From: Sphingomonas bacterium
GTDB taxonomy: Bacteria > Pseudomonadota > Alphaproteobacteria > Sphingomonadales > Sphingomonadaceae
NCBI RefSeq assembly: GCF_028292965.1
Contig: NZ_JAQGLG010000037.1
Span: 1 to 38,059, forward strand
DNA length: 38,059 nt
Reading direction: 5' to 3'
The translations under genes and the position numbers were made by a program. Under the pieces are notes generated by a model. That model saw nothing but the letters and a program-made list of their open reading frames with translations. It was not told the DNA's origin and did no database searches. Of the stretch, positions 16,678-24,347 are shown one piece after another. The first letter of the stretch is position 1, and every line of letters starts with the position of its first letter.

Positions 16678-17784
16678 TCAGGCCTGGCGCCCGCCCATCG
16701 TCGAGCGCGCGATCTTGCCCACCAGCGGCAACAAGCCGGCATGGTTGCCCTTGTGATAGGGCGAGTCCTTATCGAGCGCTGCGGCGAGGCGGCGATGCGC
16801 CTCGCCCAGGGCGTGATAGGGTACGCCGGGCACCAGATGGTGCAGTGCGTGGTAGCGCAGCCCCACCGGCGCCCACAGCGCCGGCAGTGTCGAGGGCGGC
16901 GGCACGTTGACGCTGTCGAGATATTGCGCGGTGACGGTCATCGCCTCGCCCTCATTCTCCCACAGATGCGCGACCAGGGTGCGCACCTGGTTGATCACCG
17001 TCACGCCTGAGCTGACAGCGAGAAAGATCAGGAAACCCTTGAGCGGTATCACGCCGGTCGCAACCAGCGCGAGCAGGCCGATCGCCCACAGGCTCGTCGC
17101 CACTTCCTGCATGATCCACTGTGCGCGCAACGCGCCTTCGGCCGGGCGACGGCTGAATTGTGGATTGATCTTCAACCCCGAACCGTGCGCCACCAGCCAG
17201 CGACGCAGTGGCGGCACGATCAGCGAGAGCGGCGCGAGCAGCGCGAAACGGATCAGCAAGGCGATCGGCGCCAGTGCCGCGACGACGACGAACAACGGCA
17301 GGGTCCACGGCTTCATCAGCGCCAGCGGCAGATATTCGGGGTCGTCGATCGTGCCGTAGCGCGTGCGCGCATGGTGGAGATTGTGCACGCCCTCGTACAT
17401 GAAGGACGGCACCATCAGGGGCACACCGACCATCAGGTTCCAGCCGAGCCGGTAACCGGGCACCAGCGAATGCTTGAGATGGGTCAGTTCGTGGATGAAA
17501 CTGCCGCCGCGGTAGAGCGCGAGCACCGCGACCACGCCTGCAATGATCGCAACGGCAAGTGGCACCGCGGAGGCGGCCACGGCGAGCGCGCCATAGCCGA
17601 TCAGGACCGAAGCGACCGTGTCGCCCCAATAGATCAGCGGCTGCGGCGCGTGGAGATCGCGCGTCAATTCCGCGGCCGTGCGCAACATCGCACGATCATC
17701 GGCGATCGGTGTGCGCGGCGCGCGCGCGGTGACGCCCGGTCGAACCGAGGTCTTCCGTGCGTTGAGGGTAAGCGAACTGTCCAT
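16678..17784 (-). CDS. membrane fatty acid desaturase/hydroxylase-like di-iron enzyme
   Basis: A 368-residue integral membrane protein with three histidine boxes of the desaturase/hydroxylase superfamily: IHELTHLKH (box 1), GVHNLHHARTRYG (box 2) and RYHALHHLVPGVPYH (box 3). These His ligate a di-iron centre. Hydrophobic stretches (VLIGYGALAVAASAVPLAVA; LFVVVAALAPIALLIRFALL; WAIGLLALVATGVIPLKGFL) provide the membrane helices. Lying next to the ceramide synthase-like gene (divergent) and the rest of the sphingolipid region, it may desaturate or hydroxylate a sphingoid base or the amide-linked acyl chain (inference). Starts at 17784 (MDSSLTL) or 17796 (MAASMDSS) are more likely than the first ORF codon, which would run into the divergent promoter space. 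Confidence 0.85.
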   Translation of the reverse strand: MDSSLTLNARKTSVRPGVTARAPRTPIADDRAMLRTAAELTRDLHAPQPLIYWGDTVASVLIGYGALAVAASAVPLAVAIIAGVVAVLALYRGGSFIHELTHLKHSLVPGYRLGWNLMVGVPLMVPSFMYEGVHNLHHARTRYGTIDDPEYLPLALMKPWTLPLFVVVAALAPIALLIRFALLAPLSLIVPPLRRWLVAHGSGLKINPQFSRRPAEGALRAQWIMQEVATSLWAIGLLALVATGVIPLKGFLIFLAVSSGVTVINQVRTLVAHLWENEGEAMTVTAQYLDSVNVPPPSTLPALWAPVGLRYHALHHLVPGVPYHALGEAHRRLAAALDKDSPYHKGNHAGLLPLVGKIARSTMGGRQA

Positions 17785-17918
17785 GGATGCGGCCATTGCC
17801 CTGAGATAGTGGCTATATGGTGGCGTTAACAGGTCGGCGATGGCCAGGACATGACGACGCGCTTGACAGCGCGACCCATGCGCGGGACTGCACGCGCACT
17901 CCAGCAAGGGTCGTCATC

Positions 17919-19079
17919 TTGGCCAACACCGCTCCGCTCACCATCCGCCCGATCGACAGCAAGGCCGATCGCAAGAAGTTCATCGAGCTTCCTTTCCGGC
18001 TCTACAGGGACGATCCCAATTGGGTCGCGCCGCTGAAGGGCGAAGCGCTCGGGCTGATCACGCCGGAGAAGAATGGCTGGTTCAGCCATGCCAAGGCGCA
18101 ATTGTTCCTCGCCGAGCGCGGCGGCAAGGTGGTCGGGCGCATCTCGGCGCATATCGACACCCTGGCGCTGGAAATGCCGCCCGAGCAGGGCTTCGGCCCG
18201 GGCTGCGGCCAGTTCGGGCTGTTCGATGCCGAGGACCGCAACACCGCCCGCGCGCTGATCAACGCCGCCGAGGGCTGGCTGCGCGGCGAGGGCATGAACC
18301 GCGTGCTCGGCCCGATCAGCATGTCGATCTGGGAGGAGCCCGGCTTGCTGATCGAGGGTTACGACCATCCGCCGACGATCATGATGGGCCATGCCAAGGC
18401 CGAATATCGCGAGTGGATCGAAGAGGCTGGCTATCTGCCGGTCAAGCAGCTCAAGACCTATCGCCTCAATGTCGTGAAGGAATTCCCGCCGATCGTGCAG
18501 CGCATCGTCCAGTCGGGCGAGCGCAACCCACGCATCAGGATCCGCATGGTCGACAAGAACAAGTTCGACGAGGAAGCGGCGATCATCCTGGCGATTCTCA
18601 ACGATGCATGGTCGGACAATTGGGGCTTCGTACCGCTGACGCCGCCGGAAATCGCCGATGTCGGCGTGAAGCTGAAGCCCATCGTTTACAACCAGCTGAT
18701 TCGCATCGCCGAACTGGACGGTCGGCCGGTGGCGTTCATGATCGCTCTGCCCGACCTCAACGAACCACTAAAGCCGCTGAACGGCAATCTTTTCCCGTTC
18801 GGCTGGGCCAAGCTGCTGCTGTGGCTGCGCGCGCCCAAGGCCTTTACCATGCGCGTGCCGCTGATGGGTGTGGTCAAGGAACTCCAGTCCTCGCGCATGG
18901 CGGGCCAGCTCGCTTTCATGATGATCGAATATATCCGCCGCGATGCGGTGGCCAATTTTGGCACGCAGGAAGGGGAGATCGGCTGGGTGCTCGATGACAA
19001 TCAGGGCATGAACGCGATCGCCGACGCGATCGAGAGCAAGGTCAATAAGGTCTATCAGGTCTACGAGAAGAAACTGTAG
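17919..19079 (+). CDS. GNAT-fold acyltransferase, candidate bacterial ceramide synthase (bCerS-like)
   Basis: A 386-residue protein of the N-acyltransferase superfamily that is larger than ordinary GNATs. LTIRPIDSKADRKKFIELPF, RLYRDDPNWVAPLKGE and EERGGKVVGRI-type strand (AERGGKVVGRISAHID) form the first half; GPISMSIWEEPGLLIEG and PPTIMMGH lie mid-protein, and VKELQSSRMAGQLAFMMIEY near the C-terminus. Caulobacter bCerS, which N-acylates the sphingoid base, is a GNAT-fold protein encoded near spt, and this gene fits in type and position. The proposed TTG start at 17919 has AAGGG 8 nt upstream; an ATG at 17817 adds an atypical leader and would leave almost no room for the divergent promoter. 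The 3' end overlaps dgkA convergently by 19 nt. Confidence 0.8.
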   Translation: MANTAPLTIRPIDSKADRKKFIELPFRLYRDDPNWVAPLKGEALGLITPEKNGWFSHAKAQLFLAERGGKVVGRISAHIDTLALEMPPEQGFGPGCGQFGLFDAEDRNTARALINAAEGWLRGEGMNRVLGPISMSIWEEPGLLIEGYDHPPTIMMGHAKAEYREWIEEAGYLPVKQLKTYRLNVVKEFPPIVQRIVQSGERNPRIRIRMVDKNKFDEEAAIILAILNDAWSDNWGFVPLTPPEIADVGVKLKPIVYNQLIRIAELDGRPVAFMIALPDLNEPLKPLNGNLFPFGWAKLLLWLRAPKAFTMRVPLMGVVKELQSSRMAGQLAFMMIEYIRRDAVANFGTQEGEIGWVLDDNQGMNAIADAIESKVNKVYQVYEKKL

Positions 19080-19426
19080 GAGCGATCGGCCAGGAACAGT
19101 GCAGCTGTGACGAGCGCGCCGCCGCTGGCGAGCAGCACCGCGCCGGCCGCTGCATCCTTGGCCGCAGCGATGCCCGGCGCGATGTCGGGATGGACCTGAT
19201 CGGCAAGATATTCGAGTGCGGCGTTGGCCATTTCCAACGCCAGCACGAGTACCGCCGACGATAGTAGCAGCGCCGCCCATAGCCAGCCCGGACGTAGCGC
19301 GAGCAGCACCACCGCGCCGAGGCCGGCCAGTCTCAGTTGCGTGCGAAAGCTGCGTTCGCGACGCCACACGATGGCGATGCCGGCCAAGGCAAAACCAAGG
19401 CGCTGACGAAATGGCCTGTTCTTCAT
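19061..19426 (-). CDS. dgkA: diacylglycerol kinase family protein (DgkA-type)
   Basis: A 121-residue small integral membrane kinase. MKNRPFRQRLGFALAGIAIV with WRRERSFRTQLRLAG forms the N-terminal amphipathic region. Three membrane helices follow, and EMANAALEYLADQVHPDIAP with AAAKDAAAGAVLL matches the conserved active-site region (E-x-x-N-x-A-x-E ... AKD-x-x-x-x-A-V) of DgkA/undecaprenol kinases. The enzyme phosphorylates a lipid alcohol (diacylglycerol or undecaprenol) with ATP. Its position beside sphingolipid genes raises the possibility that ceramide-type lipids are substrates, but the sequence alone cannot show that. The ATG at 19426 gives the typical N-terminus. Confidence 0.88.
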   Translation of the reverse strand: MKNRPFRQRLGFALAGIAIVWRRERSFRTQLRLAGLGAVVLLALRPGWLWAALLLSSAVLVLALEMANAALEYLADQVHPDIAPGIAAAKDAAAGAVLLASGGALVTAALFLADRSYSFFS

Positions 19427-19534
19427 GGCCCCGCCTAGCGCGGCACCATGCAGATACGTTGTGCCGGACATGGTGATGCCGTGCGCGACCGACCCGCAGT
19501 GCCACGAGGGGGCGCCACGGGTCGCGGACGCGGA

Positions 19535-19768
19535 TTACCGGATCAGCGGGTCGAGCCCCTCGGCGAACCAGCCTCTGCGCATCTTGCACGGCTTGCGGCG
19601 CGCATTGTCACACCGCTGGTGACGACAGAGCTCGATCTTCGCCATGGCCTGCCCGGACCCGGACATGGCCACATTACCCAGGCTCGCACCGCCGCCACGC
19701 GCGGCATAAGCCGGCGTGGCGAGCGTGAGCGTGGTGCCGGCAAGCGTCGCTAGCGTCAGCTTCAACAT
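19535..19768 (-). CDS. small secreted protein, paralogue of the next gene
   Basis: A 77-residue protein with a Sec signal peptide (MLKLTLATLAGTTLTLATPAYA). The mature part holds an IELCRHQRCDNARRKPCKMR segment with three cysteines and ends GWFAEGLDPLIR. The tail matches the tail of the neighbouring upstream gene (KEWLVEGFDPLNQ) closely enough to call them paralogues. The start has an AAGGAAA ribosome binding site. The mature protein is predicted to be periplasmic or extracellular and basic. I know this cysteine-plus-Trp tail pattern from small uncharacterised sphingomonad proteins, but no function is established. Confidence 0.7.
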   Translation of the reverse strand: MLKLTLATLAGTTLTLATPAYAARGGGASLGNVAMSGSGQAMAKIELCRHQRCDNARRKPCKMRRGWFAEGLDPLIR

Positions 19769-19798
19769 GACGTTTCCTTGGCGGCGATCATCGGACAT

Positions 19799-20059
19799 TT
19801 ACTGGTTAAGCGGATCGAAGCCTTCGACAAGCCATTCCTTGCGGGTCTTGCAGGTCTTGTGCGGGAGGCGCGATCCGGTGATCTGTTCCACCACGCAATA
19901 ACGCCGATCGGCATTCGGCGCGGCTTGCCCCGCATTGGCGACCACGGCACCGTCGGCGCTCGCGGAATTGGCAACCGTCGCTTCCGGACCGGCGGCGAGC
20001 GCGGGGGCGGCAAAAGCGAGCGTCGCGACGACGATTGACGAGAGCAGGGTCTTCGACAT
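19799..20059 (-). CDS. small secreted protein, tandem paralogue
   Basis: An 86-residue protein with a signal peptide (MSKTLLSSIVVATLAFAAPALA), an Ala/Asn-rich linker, and a C-terminal module RRYCVVEQITGSRLPHKTCK ending in TRKEWLVEGFDPLNQ. The C-x(n)-TGSR-x-K-x-C-T-x-x-x-W layout is recurrent in small alphaproteobacterial exported proteins of unknown function, with two Cys that could form one disulfide. The ribosome binding site GGAGGA is strong. It precedes its paralogue by 30 bp, so both are likely on one transcript, with the promoter in the ~190-bp gap before the outer-membrane protein gene. Confidence 0.75.
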   Translation of the reverse strand: MSKTLLSSIVVATLAFAAPALAAGPEATVANSASADGAVVANAGQAAPNADRRYCVVEQITGSRLPHKTCKTRKEWLVEGFDPLNQ

Positions 20060-20248
20060 GATATCCTCCACAGGCTTGACCGGAACCGTCCGGCAGCATC
20101 TGTGTTGGTGCATTACTCATGCCAAACACCATAATCCCTATTTTCCAATAATTTACCGAGAAACTTGAACAGAAAATGAATAGCAGATGACGCCAATTCT
20201 CGGTAGTCCGTACCAGCTTCTGGTGAGAACGGCCCGAACCGGCCCTGT

Positions 20249-21040
20249 TCAGAATCGACGGGAAACGCCCAAATAGAGCTCGATGTCCGGGGCGTCGCGA
20301 TTGAGCCCGGCGACGCCGCCGACATCGAATTGCAGATCGTCCTTTGCCGCCCACGCCAGTGACAACGACGCCAGATCCTGCGTCGTTTTGCCAGCGGGAT
20401 CTTCGTCGTGCAGAACTTGGCCTTCGACCGATGCTGTCAGCGCCTTGCTGAGCTTGAAGCCCAGCCCGAGCGTCTCGCTGGCGGCGAAGTGTCGACCATG
20501 CCCGTCACCATCGACTGCGGCATCGAACTCGGTTGTGGTGGCGAAATTGACCGTGTCGCTGAGGTCGAAGGTGACCGGTACGACCATGCCCGCGCCCCAG
20601 TCGCCGGCACCGAGCGTCGCGCCGCCGACCGGCAGCGTGACGAAGGGCTGCACCGCGATCGACACGCCGCTGCCATCGGGATGGCGCAGGTTCGCCTTGA
20701 CGCCCAAAGTCACGTCACCGACGCCGCTGGAACTATCCACGGTCCCGGCGAGCTTGTCGCGCGTTCGGACATGGCCAAACGGCGTCCAGCCGACCTGCGC
20801 TTCGATCGCATCGGTCAGGCCGACGCGCACGAAGCTGTCGCCTATCAAGATCGTGTCGCTGCGCTGGGTGCTATCCTGCGACAGCGTCCAGTCGGTCAGC
20901 GCGGTTTCGACCGAGACATGCCCCGGCGCGATCGTGCAGGGCGTGGTGCCGAGGCCCGGACGGGTCGGACAATAAGCGCGGTCCTCGGCGTGGGCGGCGG
21001 CAGGGATCAGCATCAATAATGCGAGTGCCATCTTCTTCAT
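20249..21040 (-). CDS. outer-membrane beta-barrel protein (transporter/porin-like), unknown substrate
   Basis: A 263-residue protein with a signal peptide (MKKMALALLMLIPAAAHA) and a Cys-pair N-terminal segment (YCPTRPGLGTTPC). The body has alternating hydrophobic/polar beta-strands and ends IELYLGVSRRF with the C-terminal Phe used for outer-membrane insertion. The pattern VGLTDAIEAQVGWTPFG ... GVGDVTLGVKANL is that of the broad 'outer membrane transporter / MetA-pathway phenol' beta-barrel group. No transport partner is adjacent. The start ATG at 21040 is chosen because it begins the signal peptide. It lies 30 bp after the xth stop and could be read through from that operon. Confidence 0.75.
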   Translation of the reverse strand: MKKMALALLMLIPAAAHAEDRAYCPTRPGLGTTPCTIAPGHVSVETALTDWTLSQDSTQRSDTILIGDSFVRVGLTDAIEAQVGWTPFGHVRTRDKLAGTVDSSSGVGDVTLGVKANLRHPDGSGVSIAVQPFVTLPVGGATLGAGDWGAGMVVPVTFDLSDTVNFATTTEFDAAVDGDGHGRHFAASETLGLGFKLSKALTASVEGQVLHDEDPAGKTTQDLASLSLAWAAKDDLQFDVGGVAGLNRDAPDIELYLGVSRRF

Positions 21041-21070
21041 GCCATCACCCCCAAGCCGAACCAATCCGTC

Positions 21071-21853
21071 CTAGCCCAATCTTACCCAGGTCGGCGCATG
21101 GTCACTGGCCTTTTCGCGTCCGCGATAATCCTTGTCCACGCCGGCATCGCGCAACCGGTCGGCGGCCTGCGGGCTGAGCAGCAGGTGATCGATACGGAAC
21201 CCCGCGTCACGCTGCCACGCGCCAGCCTGATAGTCCCAGAAGGTCCACACGCCGCCCTTGGGGTGGCGCGTGCGCAGCGCGTCGGTCCAGCCCTGCGCGA
21301 CCAGCGAGCGATAGGCGGCGCGGCTTTCCGGCTGCATCAGCGCGTCATCCTGCATCGCGCGGACAGAGAAGGTGTCGTCGTCATTGGGGATGACATTGTA
21401 ATCGCCGGCCAGCACCACTGGCCTTTCCTCGGTGAGCAGCGCACGGGCGTGATCGGCGAGGCGCGCCATCCAGCGCAGCTTATAGTCGAATTTGGGGCCG
21501 GGCTGCGGATTGCCGTTGGGCAGGTAGATCGACGCGATCACCACGCCGTTCACCTCGGCTTCGAGATAACGGCTGTGCTCATCCTCGATCTCGCCGGCGA
21601 GACCGCGCTGGCGCTCGACCGGGTCTACCCCTTTTGCCAGCACCGCGACACCGTTGAAGCCTTTTTGCCCGTGCCACACCGCGCCGTAACCGGCGGCGCG
21701 GATATCCGCCTCGGGGAAAGTCTCGTCGCTCGATTTGAGTTCCTGCAGGCACACCACATCCGGCTGCTGCTCGGCGAGATATTCCAGCAGGCGCGGAAGC
21801 CGGGCCTTGATGCCGTTGACGTTGTAACTGACGATCTTCAACGCGCCGGTCAC
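21071..21853 (-). CDS. xth: exodeoxyribonuclease III
   Basis: A 260-residue AP endonuclease/3'-5' exonuclease of the EEP superfamily, acting in base excision repair. Motifs in order are IVSYNVNGIKARL, CLQELKSSDETFP (metal-binding Glu), YLPNGNP, VLAGDYNVIPNDDD (catalytic Asp/Asn), WTFWDYQAGAWQRDAGFRID and the final SDHAPTWVRLG with the catalytic Asp-His pair. Length is normal. The GTG start overlaps the Fe-S carrier gene stop as GTGA, indicating coupling. Confidence 0.95.
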   Translation of the reverse strand: MTGALKIVSYNVNGIKARLPRLLEYLAEQQPDVVCLQELKSSDETFPEADIRAAGYGAVWHGQKGFNGVAVLAKGVDPVERQRGLAGEIEDEHSRYLEAEVNGVVIASIYLPNGNPQPGPKFDYKLRWMARLADHARALLTEERPVVLAGDYNVIPNDDDTFSVRAMQDDALMQPESRAAYRSLVAQGWTDALRTRHPKGGVWTFWDYQAGAWQRDAGFRIDHLLLSPQAADRLRDAGVDKDYRGREKASDHAPTWVRLG

Positions 21854-22188
21854 ACCGAGAAGCTGGTGCCGCAGCCACAGCCCGACGCGGCATTGGGGTT
21901 GGTCACGCGGAAGGCCGCGCCGCCGAGTTCCTCGACATAATCGACCGCCGCGCCGCGCACCAGATCGAGGCTGATCGAATCGACCACCAGGCGCACGCCA
22001 TCGGTTTCCGCGATCGCGTCGTCGCCTTCGGGCGCGTCAGCGAAACCGAACTTATACTGGAAGCCCGAACAGCCGCCGCCTTCGACCGAAAGCCGCAGGA
22101 TCGCCGGTTTACCCTGCTTCGCCGCGATCGTCGCGACACGCGCGGCAGCAGAAGCGGTGAGCGCGATGTCGGGAGCTAAGGTCGCCAT
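21850..22188 (-). CDS. erpA: A-type iron-sulfur cluster carrier (HesB/IscA/ErpA family)
   Basis: A 112-residue protein. ITASAAARV-type start (IALTASAAARVATIAAKQGK), LRLSVEGGGCSGFQYKFGF with the first cluster cysteine, LDLVRGAAVDYVEEL and the C-terminal NAASGCGCGTSFSV with the CGCG cysteine pair. These three Cys bind a [2Fe-2S] or [4Fe-4S] cluster for delivery to apoproteins. The terminal CGCG-S-F resembles ErpA most, though IscA or SufA assignments cannot be excluded because no isc or suf genes are adjacent. It is first in a two-gene unit with xth. Confidence 0.92.
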   Translation of the reverse strand: MATLAPDIALTASAAARVATIAAKQGKPAILRLSVEGGGCSGFQYKFGFADAPEGDDAIAETDGVRLVVDSISLDLVRGAAVDYVEELGGAAFRVTNPNAASGCGCGTSFSV

Positions 22189-22252
22189 GGCGACGAGATA
22201 GGCGGTCGCGGCACCAACGGCAACCGCGACACCGCTAAATCGAAGGTTTGGA

Positions 22253-23443
22253 TCAGTCGGCCGCCGGGCCGCCGACCGCGACGGGCACTGTGCGGAGCGA
22301 ACGATCCTGCACGGCGAGCAGGTAATCTGCGTTCTGCAGGAACGGCACCGGGTTCACCGCCGCGCCGTCGATGCGGACTTCATAGTGAAGGTGCGGGCCG
22401 GTCGAGCGGCCGGTCGAGCCCATCAGCGCGATCAGCTGGCCGCGGTGCACGCGGGTGAATGGCGCGACGAGGATCTTGGAGAGGTGGCCGTAGCGAGTCT
22501 GGATGCCCTTGCCATGGTTGATCTCGACCATGTTGCCATAACCGCCGGCACGCTCGGCGCGATCGATGATGCCGTCGGCGGTGGCATAGACCGGGGTACC
22601 GACGGGGCCGGGGATGTCGACGCCGGCATGGAAGGCGGCAGTGCCACGGAACGGGTCCGAACGGACGCCGAAATTGCTGGTATAAGCGAGATGCTCGACC
22701 GGCTGGACCGAAGGAATGGCGATCGTGCCCTGCTGCAGACTGTCTAGCTTCTTCCACGTCATGAACAACGAGCGGAACTGCATGTCGGCGCGGATGTCGG
22801 CGGCGGCTTCGGCGCCATTGGCGGCTTCATAAGGGCCGCCCATGGCCGGCATGGCGGCGACGAAACGCTCCGGCGCGAGGCCCAGGCGCCGCATATTCGC
22901 GGCGGCGGCGGCATAACGCTGCTCGGCGACCTTGCGCACCTTCACGGCGGTGGCGACCTGGCGTGCCTCGACCTGCTTCAGCGAGGCGACGATATCGCCG
23001 GCGAGCGCGTCGGCGGCCGGGTCGATCGCCTGCGGCACCAGCGCGAGGGCGTGCTGGTCGGCCTTGCCCGACACGACGGCAGTGATCAGCGCCTGGCGCT
23101 GCTCGACGCGCGCGGCATGGGCGGCGGCGACAGCGCGGATCTTTTCGACATCGGCCTGCATCGCGGCGACGCGGACCTGCATCTGGGCGACCTTGGCTTC
23201 GGGCGACAGGGGCGTGCCGACCACACCGCTCAGCGCGACCGCGCCGACCGCTGCCTGGGCAACGCCATAAGCCGAGAAGCACAAGGTAACGGCGGCAATT
23301 CCCGCCATCATTGCCTGGGCGCGCCCGCCAATGCTGAAGCGGCGCAGGTCCCGGCCATCATGAAAGATGAAGTCGCGGGTGGTGAAATAGGTGCGAAGCC
23401 GCGCAATTGCCTGCGTGCCCGACGCTACAGAAAAAGTGACCAT
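22253..23443 (-). CDS. M23-family peptidoglycan metallopeptidase
   Basis: A 396-residue cell-envelope endopeptidase. A cytoplasmic lead of about 40 residues is followed by an N-terminal membrane anchor (MMAGIAAVTLCFSAYGVAQA) and a long Ala/Gln-rich coiled coil (about residues 75-210). The C-terminal LytM domain is SNFGVRSDPFRGTAAFHAGV with the zinc ligands in HAGVD, RYGHLSKI and GPHLHYEVR. All expected ligands are present, so it should be an active DD-endopeptidase or at least not a degenerate activator. The N-terminal anchor would hold it in the periplasm. It is monocistronic, with a 109-bp gap on its 5' side that holds no ORF. Confidence 0.93.
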   Translation of the reverse strand: MVTFSVASGTQAIARLRTYFTTRDFIFHDGRDLRRFSIGGRAQAMMAGIAAVTLCFSAYGVAQAAVGAVALSGVVGTPLSPEAKVAQMQVRVAAMQADVEKIRAVAAAHAARVEQRQALITAVVSGKADQHALALVPQAIDPAADALAGDIVASLKQVEARQVATAVKVRKVAEQRYAAAAANMRRLGLAPERFVAAMPAMGGPYEAANGAEAAADIRADMQFRSLFMTWKKLDSLQQGTIAIPSVQPVEHLAYTSNFGVRSDPFRGTAAFHAGVDIPGPVGTPVYATADGIIDRAERAGGYGNMVEINHGKGIQTRYGHLSKILVAPFTRVHRGQLIALMGSTGRSTGPHLHYEVRIDGAAVNPVPFLQNADYLLAVQDRSLRTVPVAVGGPAAD

Positions 23444-23552
23444 TCGTTACCGACGACCCTCGCGATCACCGGCAAACCGGTCCCGCCCCTTATATGTCCA
23501 GATCGCGGCCCCTCCATGACCTGGACTTCGGGAGCCTGTGTGACCCGCGGTG

Positions 23553-24347
23553 TCAGGCCGAGGCAAGGCTTCGATAGTAATTCAGCGTCAGACCGGCAGA
23601 CTGACGCGCCGAGTCGTTGAATGGCGGCTTAAGCACGCCGCGAAAGTACAATGCGACCAGAGACCGCCAATGCGAATCAGGCGCGAATCCCTTGCGCGAA
23701 CAGGCAAATTCGAACCAGCGCGTGCCCGCACGGACATGGCGAATCTCATCACTGAGGATGCGCCGCAAGATGCGCGCGCTGGCCTCGTCGCCCCCGCTTT
23801 CGAAGCGCGCGATGGTCATCGGCGTGACGTCCAGCCCGCGCGCCTCGAGCACCATCGGCACCACGGCGAGGCGGGCGAGCGAATCATGCGCCGTGGCACT
23901 GGCCGAATCCCACAGACCGTCATGCGCGGGCATCGCACCATAATGGCTGCCGAGCGCCCGCAACCGGCGGTCGAGCAACGCGAAATGCATCGCCTCGTCG
24001 GCACCGACGCCGATCCACTCGTCGACAAAGGCGCGCGGGAACTCCCTGCCGAAGCGGCCGATCAGGTCGAAGGCCAGGTCGATCGCGACGAACTCGATAA
24101 GTGCCAGCGCATGGAGCAAGGCGATGCGGCCACGTTCCGACCCGCCCTTGCCGCGCCTTGGCATCCGAGAGGGGCCGAGCAATTCGGGCAGCGCCGGACG
24201 CTCGGGCATGGCAACGTCGAAATCCCCGGTCAGCGCGCCACGGCGCCACGCCCGCGCCACCTCACGCGCCGCGCGCACCTTGGCGGCCGGATCGGCGGTA
24301 TCGAGAACGCCACGAACCGCAGCGGCGATGCTCCGTTCGGCGATCAG
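23553..24347 (-). CDS. DUF455 ferritin-like domain protein (MiaE-like), probable CTG start
   Basis: A 264-residue helical protein. Di-iron-type motifs appear in order: LIEFVAIDLAFDL, GVGADEAMHFALLDRR (E..H), PMVLEARGLDVTP and LSDEIRHVRAGTRWF (E..H), the signature of the DUF455 ferritin-like group, which is related to tRNA hydroxylase MiaE. The function of DUF455 proteins is not settled. No ATG or GTG lies in frame near the conserved start. A CTG at 24347-24345 overlaps the bcp stop (CTGA) and has AAGGAG exactly 5 nt upstream, so a CTG start is proposed; the nearest in-frame ATG (24410) would overlap bcp by 67 nt with a poor ribosome binding site. Confidence 0.85.
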   Translation of the reverse strand: MIAERSIAAAVRGVLDTADPAAKVRAAREVARAWRRGALTGDFDVAMPERPALPELLGPSRMPRRGKGGSERGRIALLHALALIEFVAIDLAFDLIGRFGREFPRAFVDEWIGVGADEAMHFALLDRRLRALGSHYGAMPAHDGLWDSASATAHDSLARLAVVPMVLEARGLDVTPMTIARFESGGDEASARILRRILSDEIRHVRAGTRWFEFACSRKGFAPDSHWRSLVALYFRGVLKPPFNDSARQSAGLTLNYYRSLASA

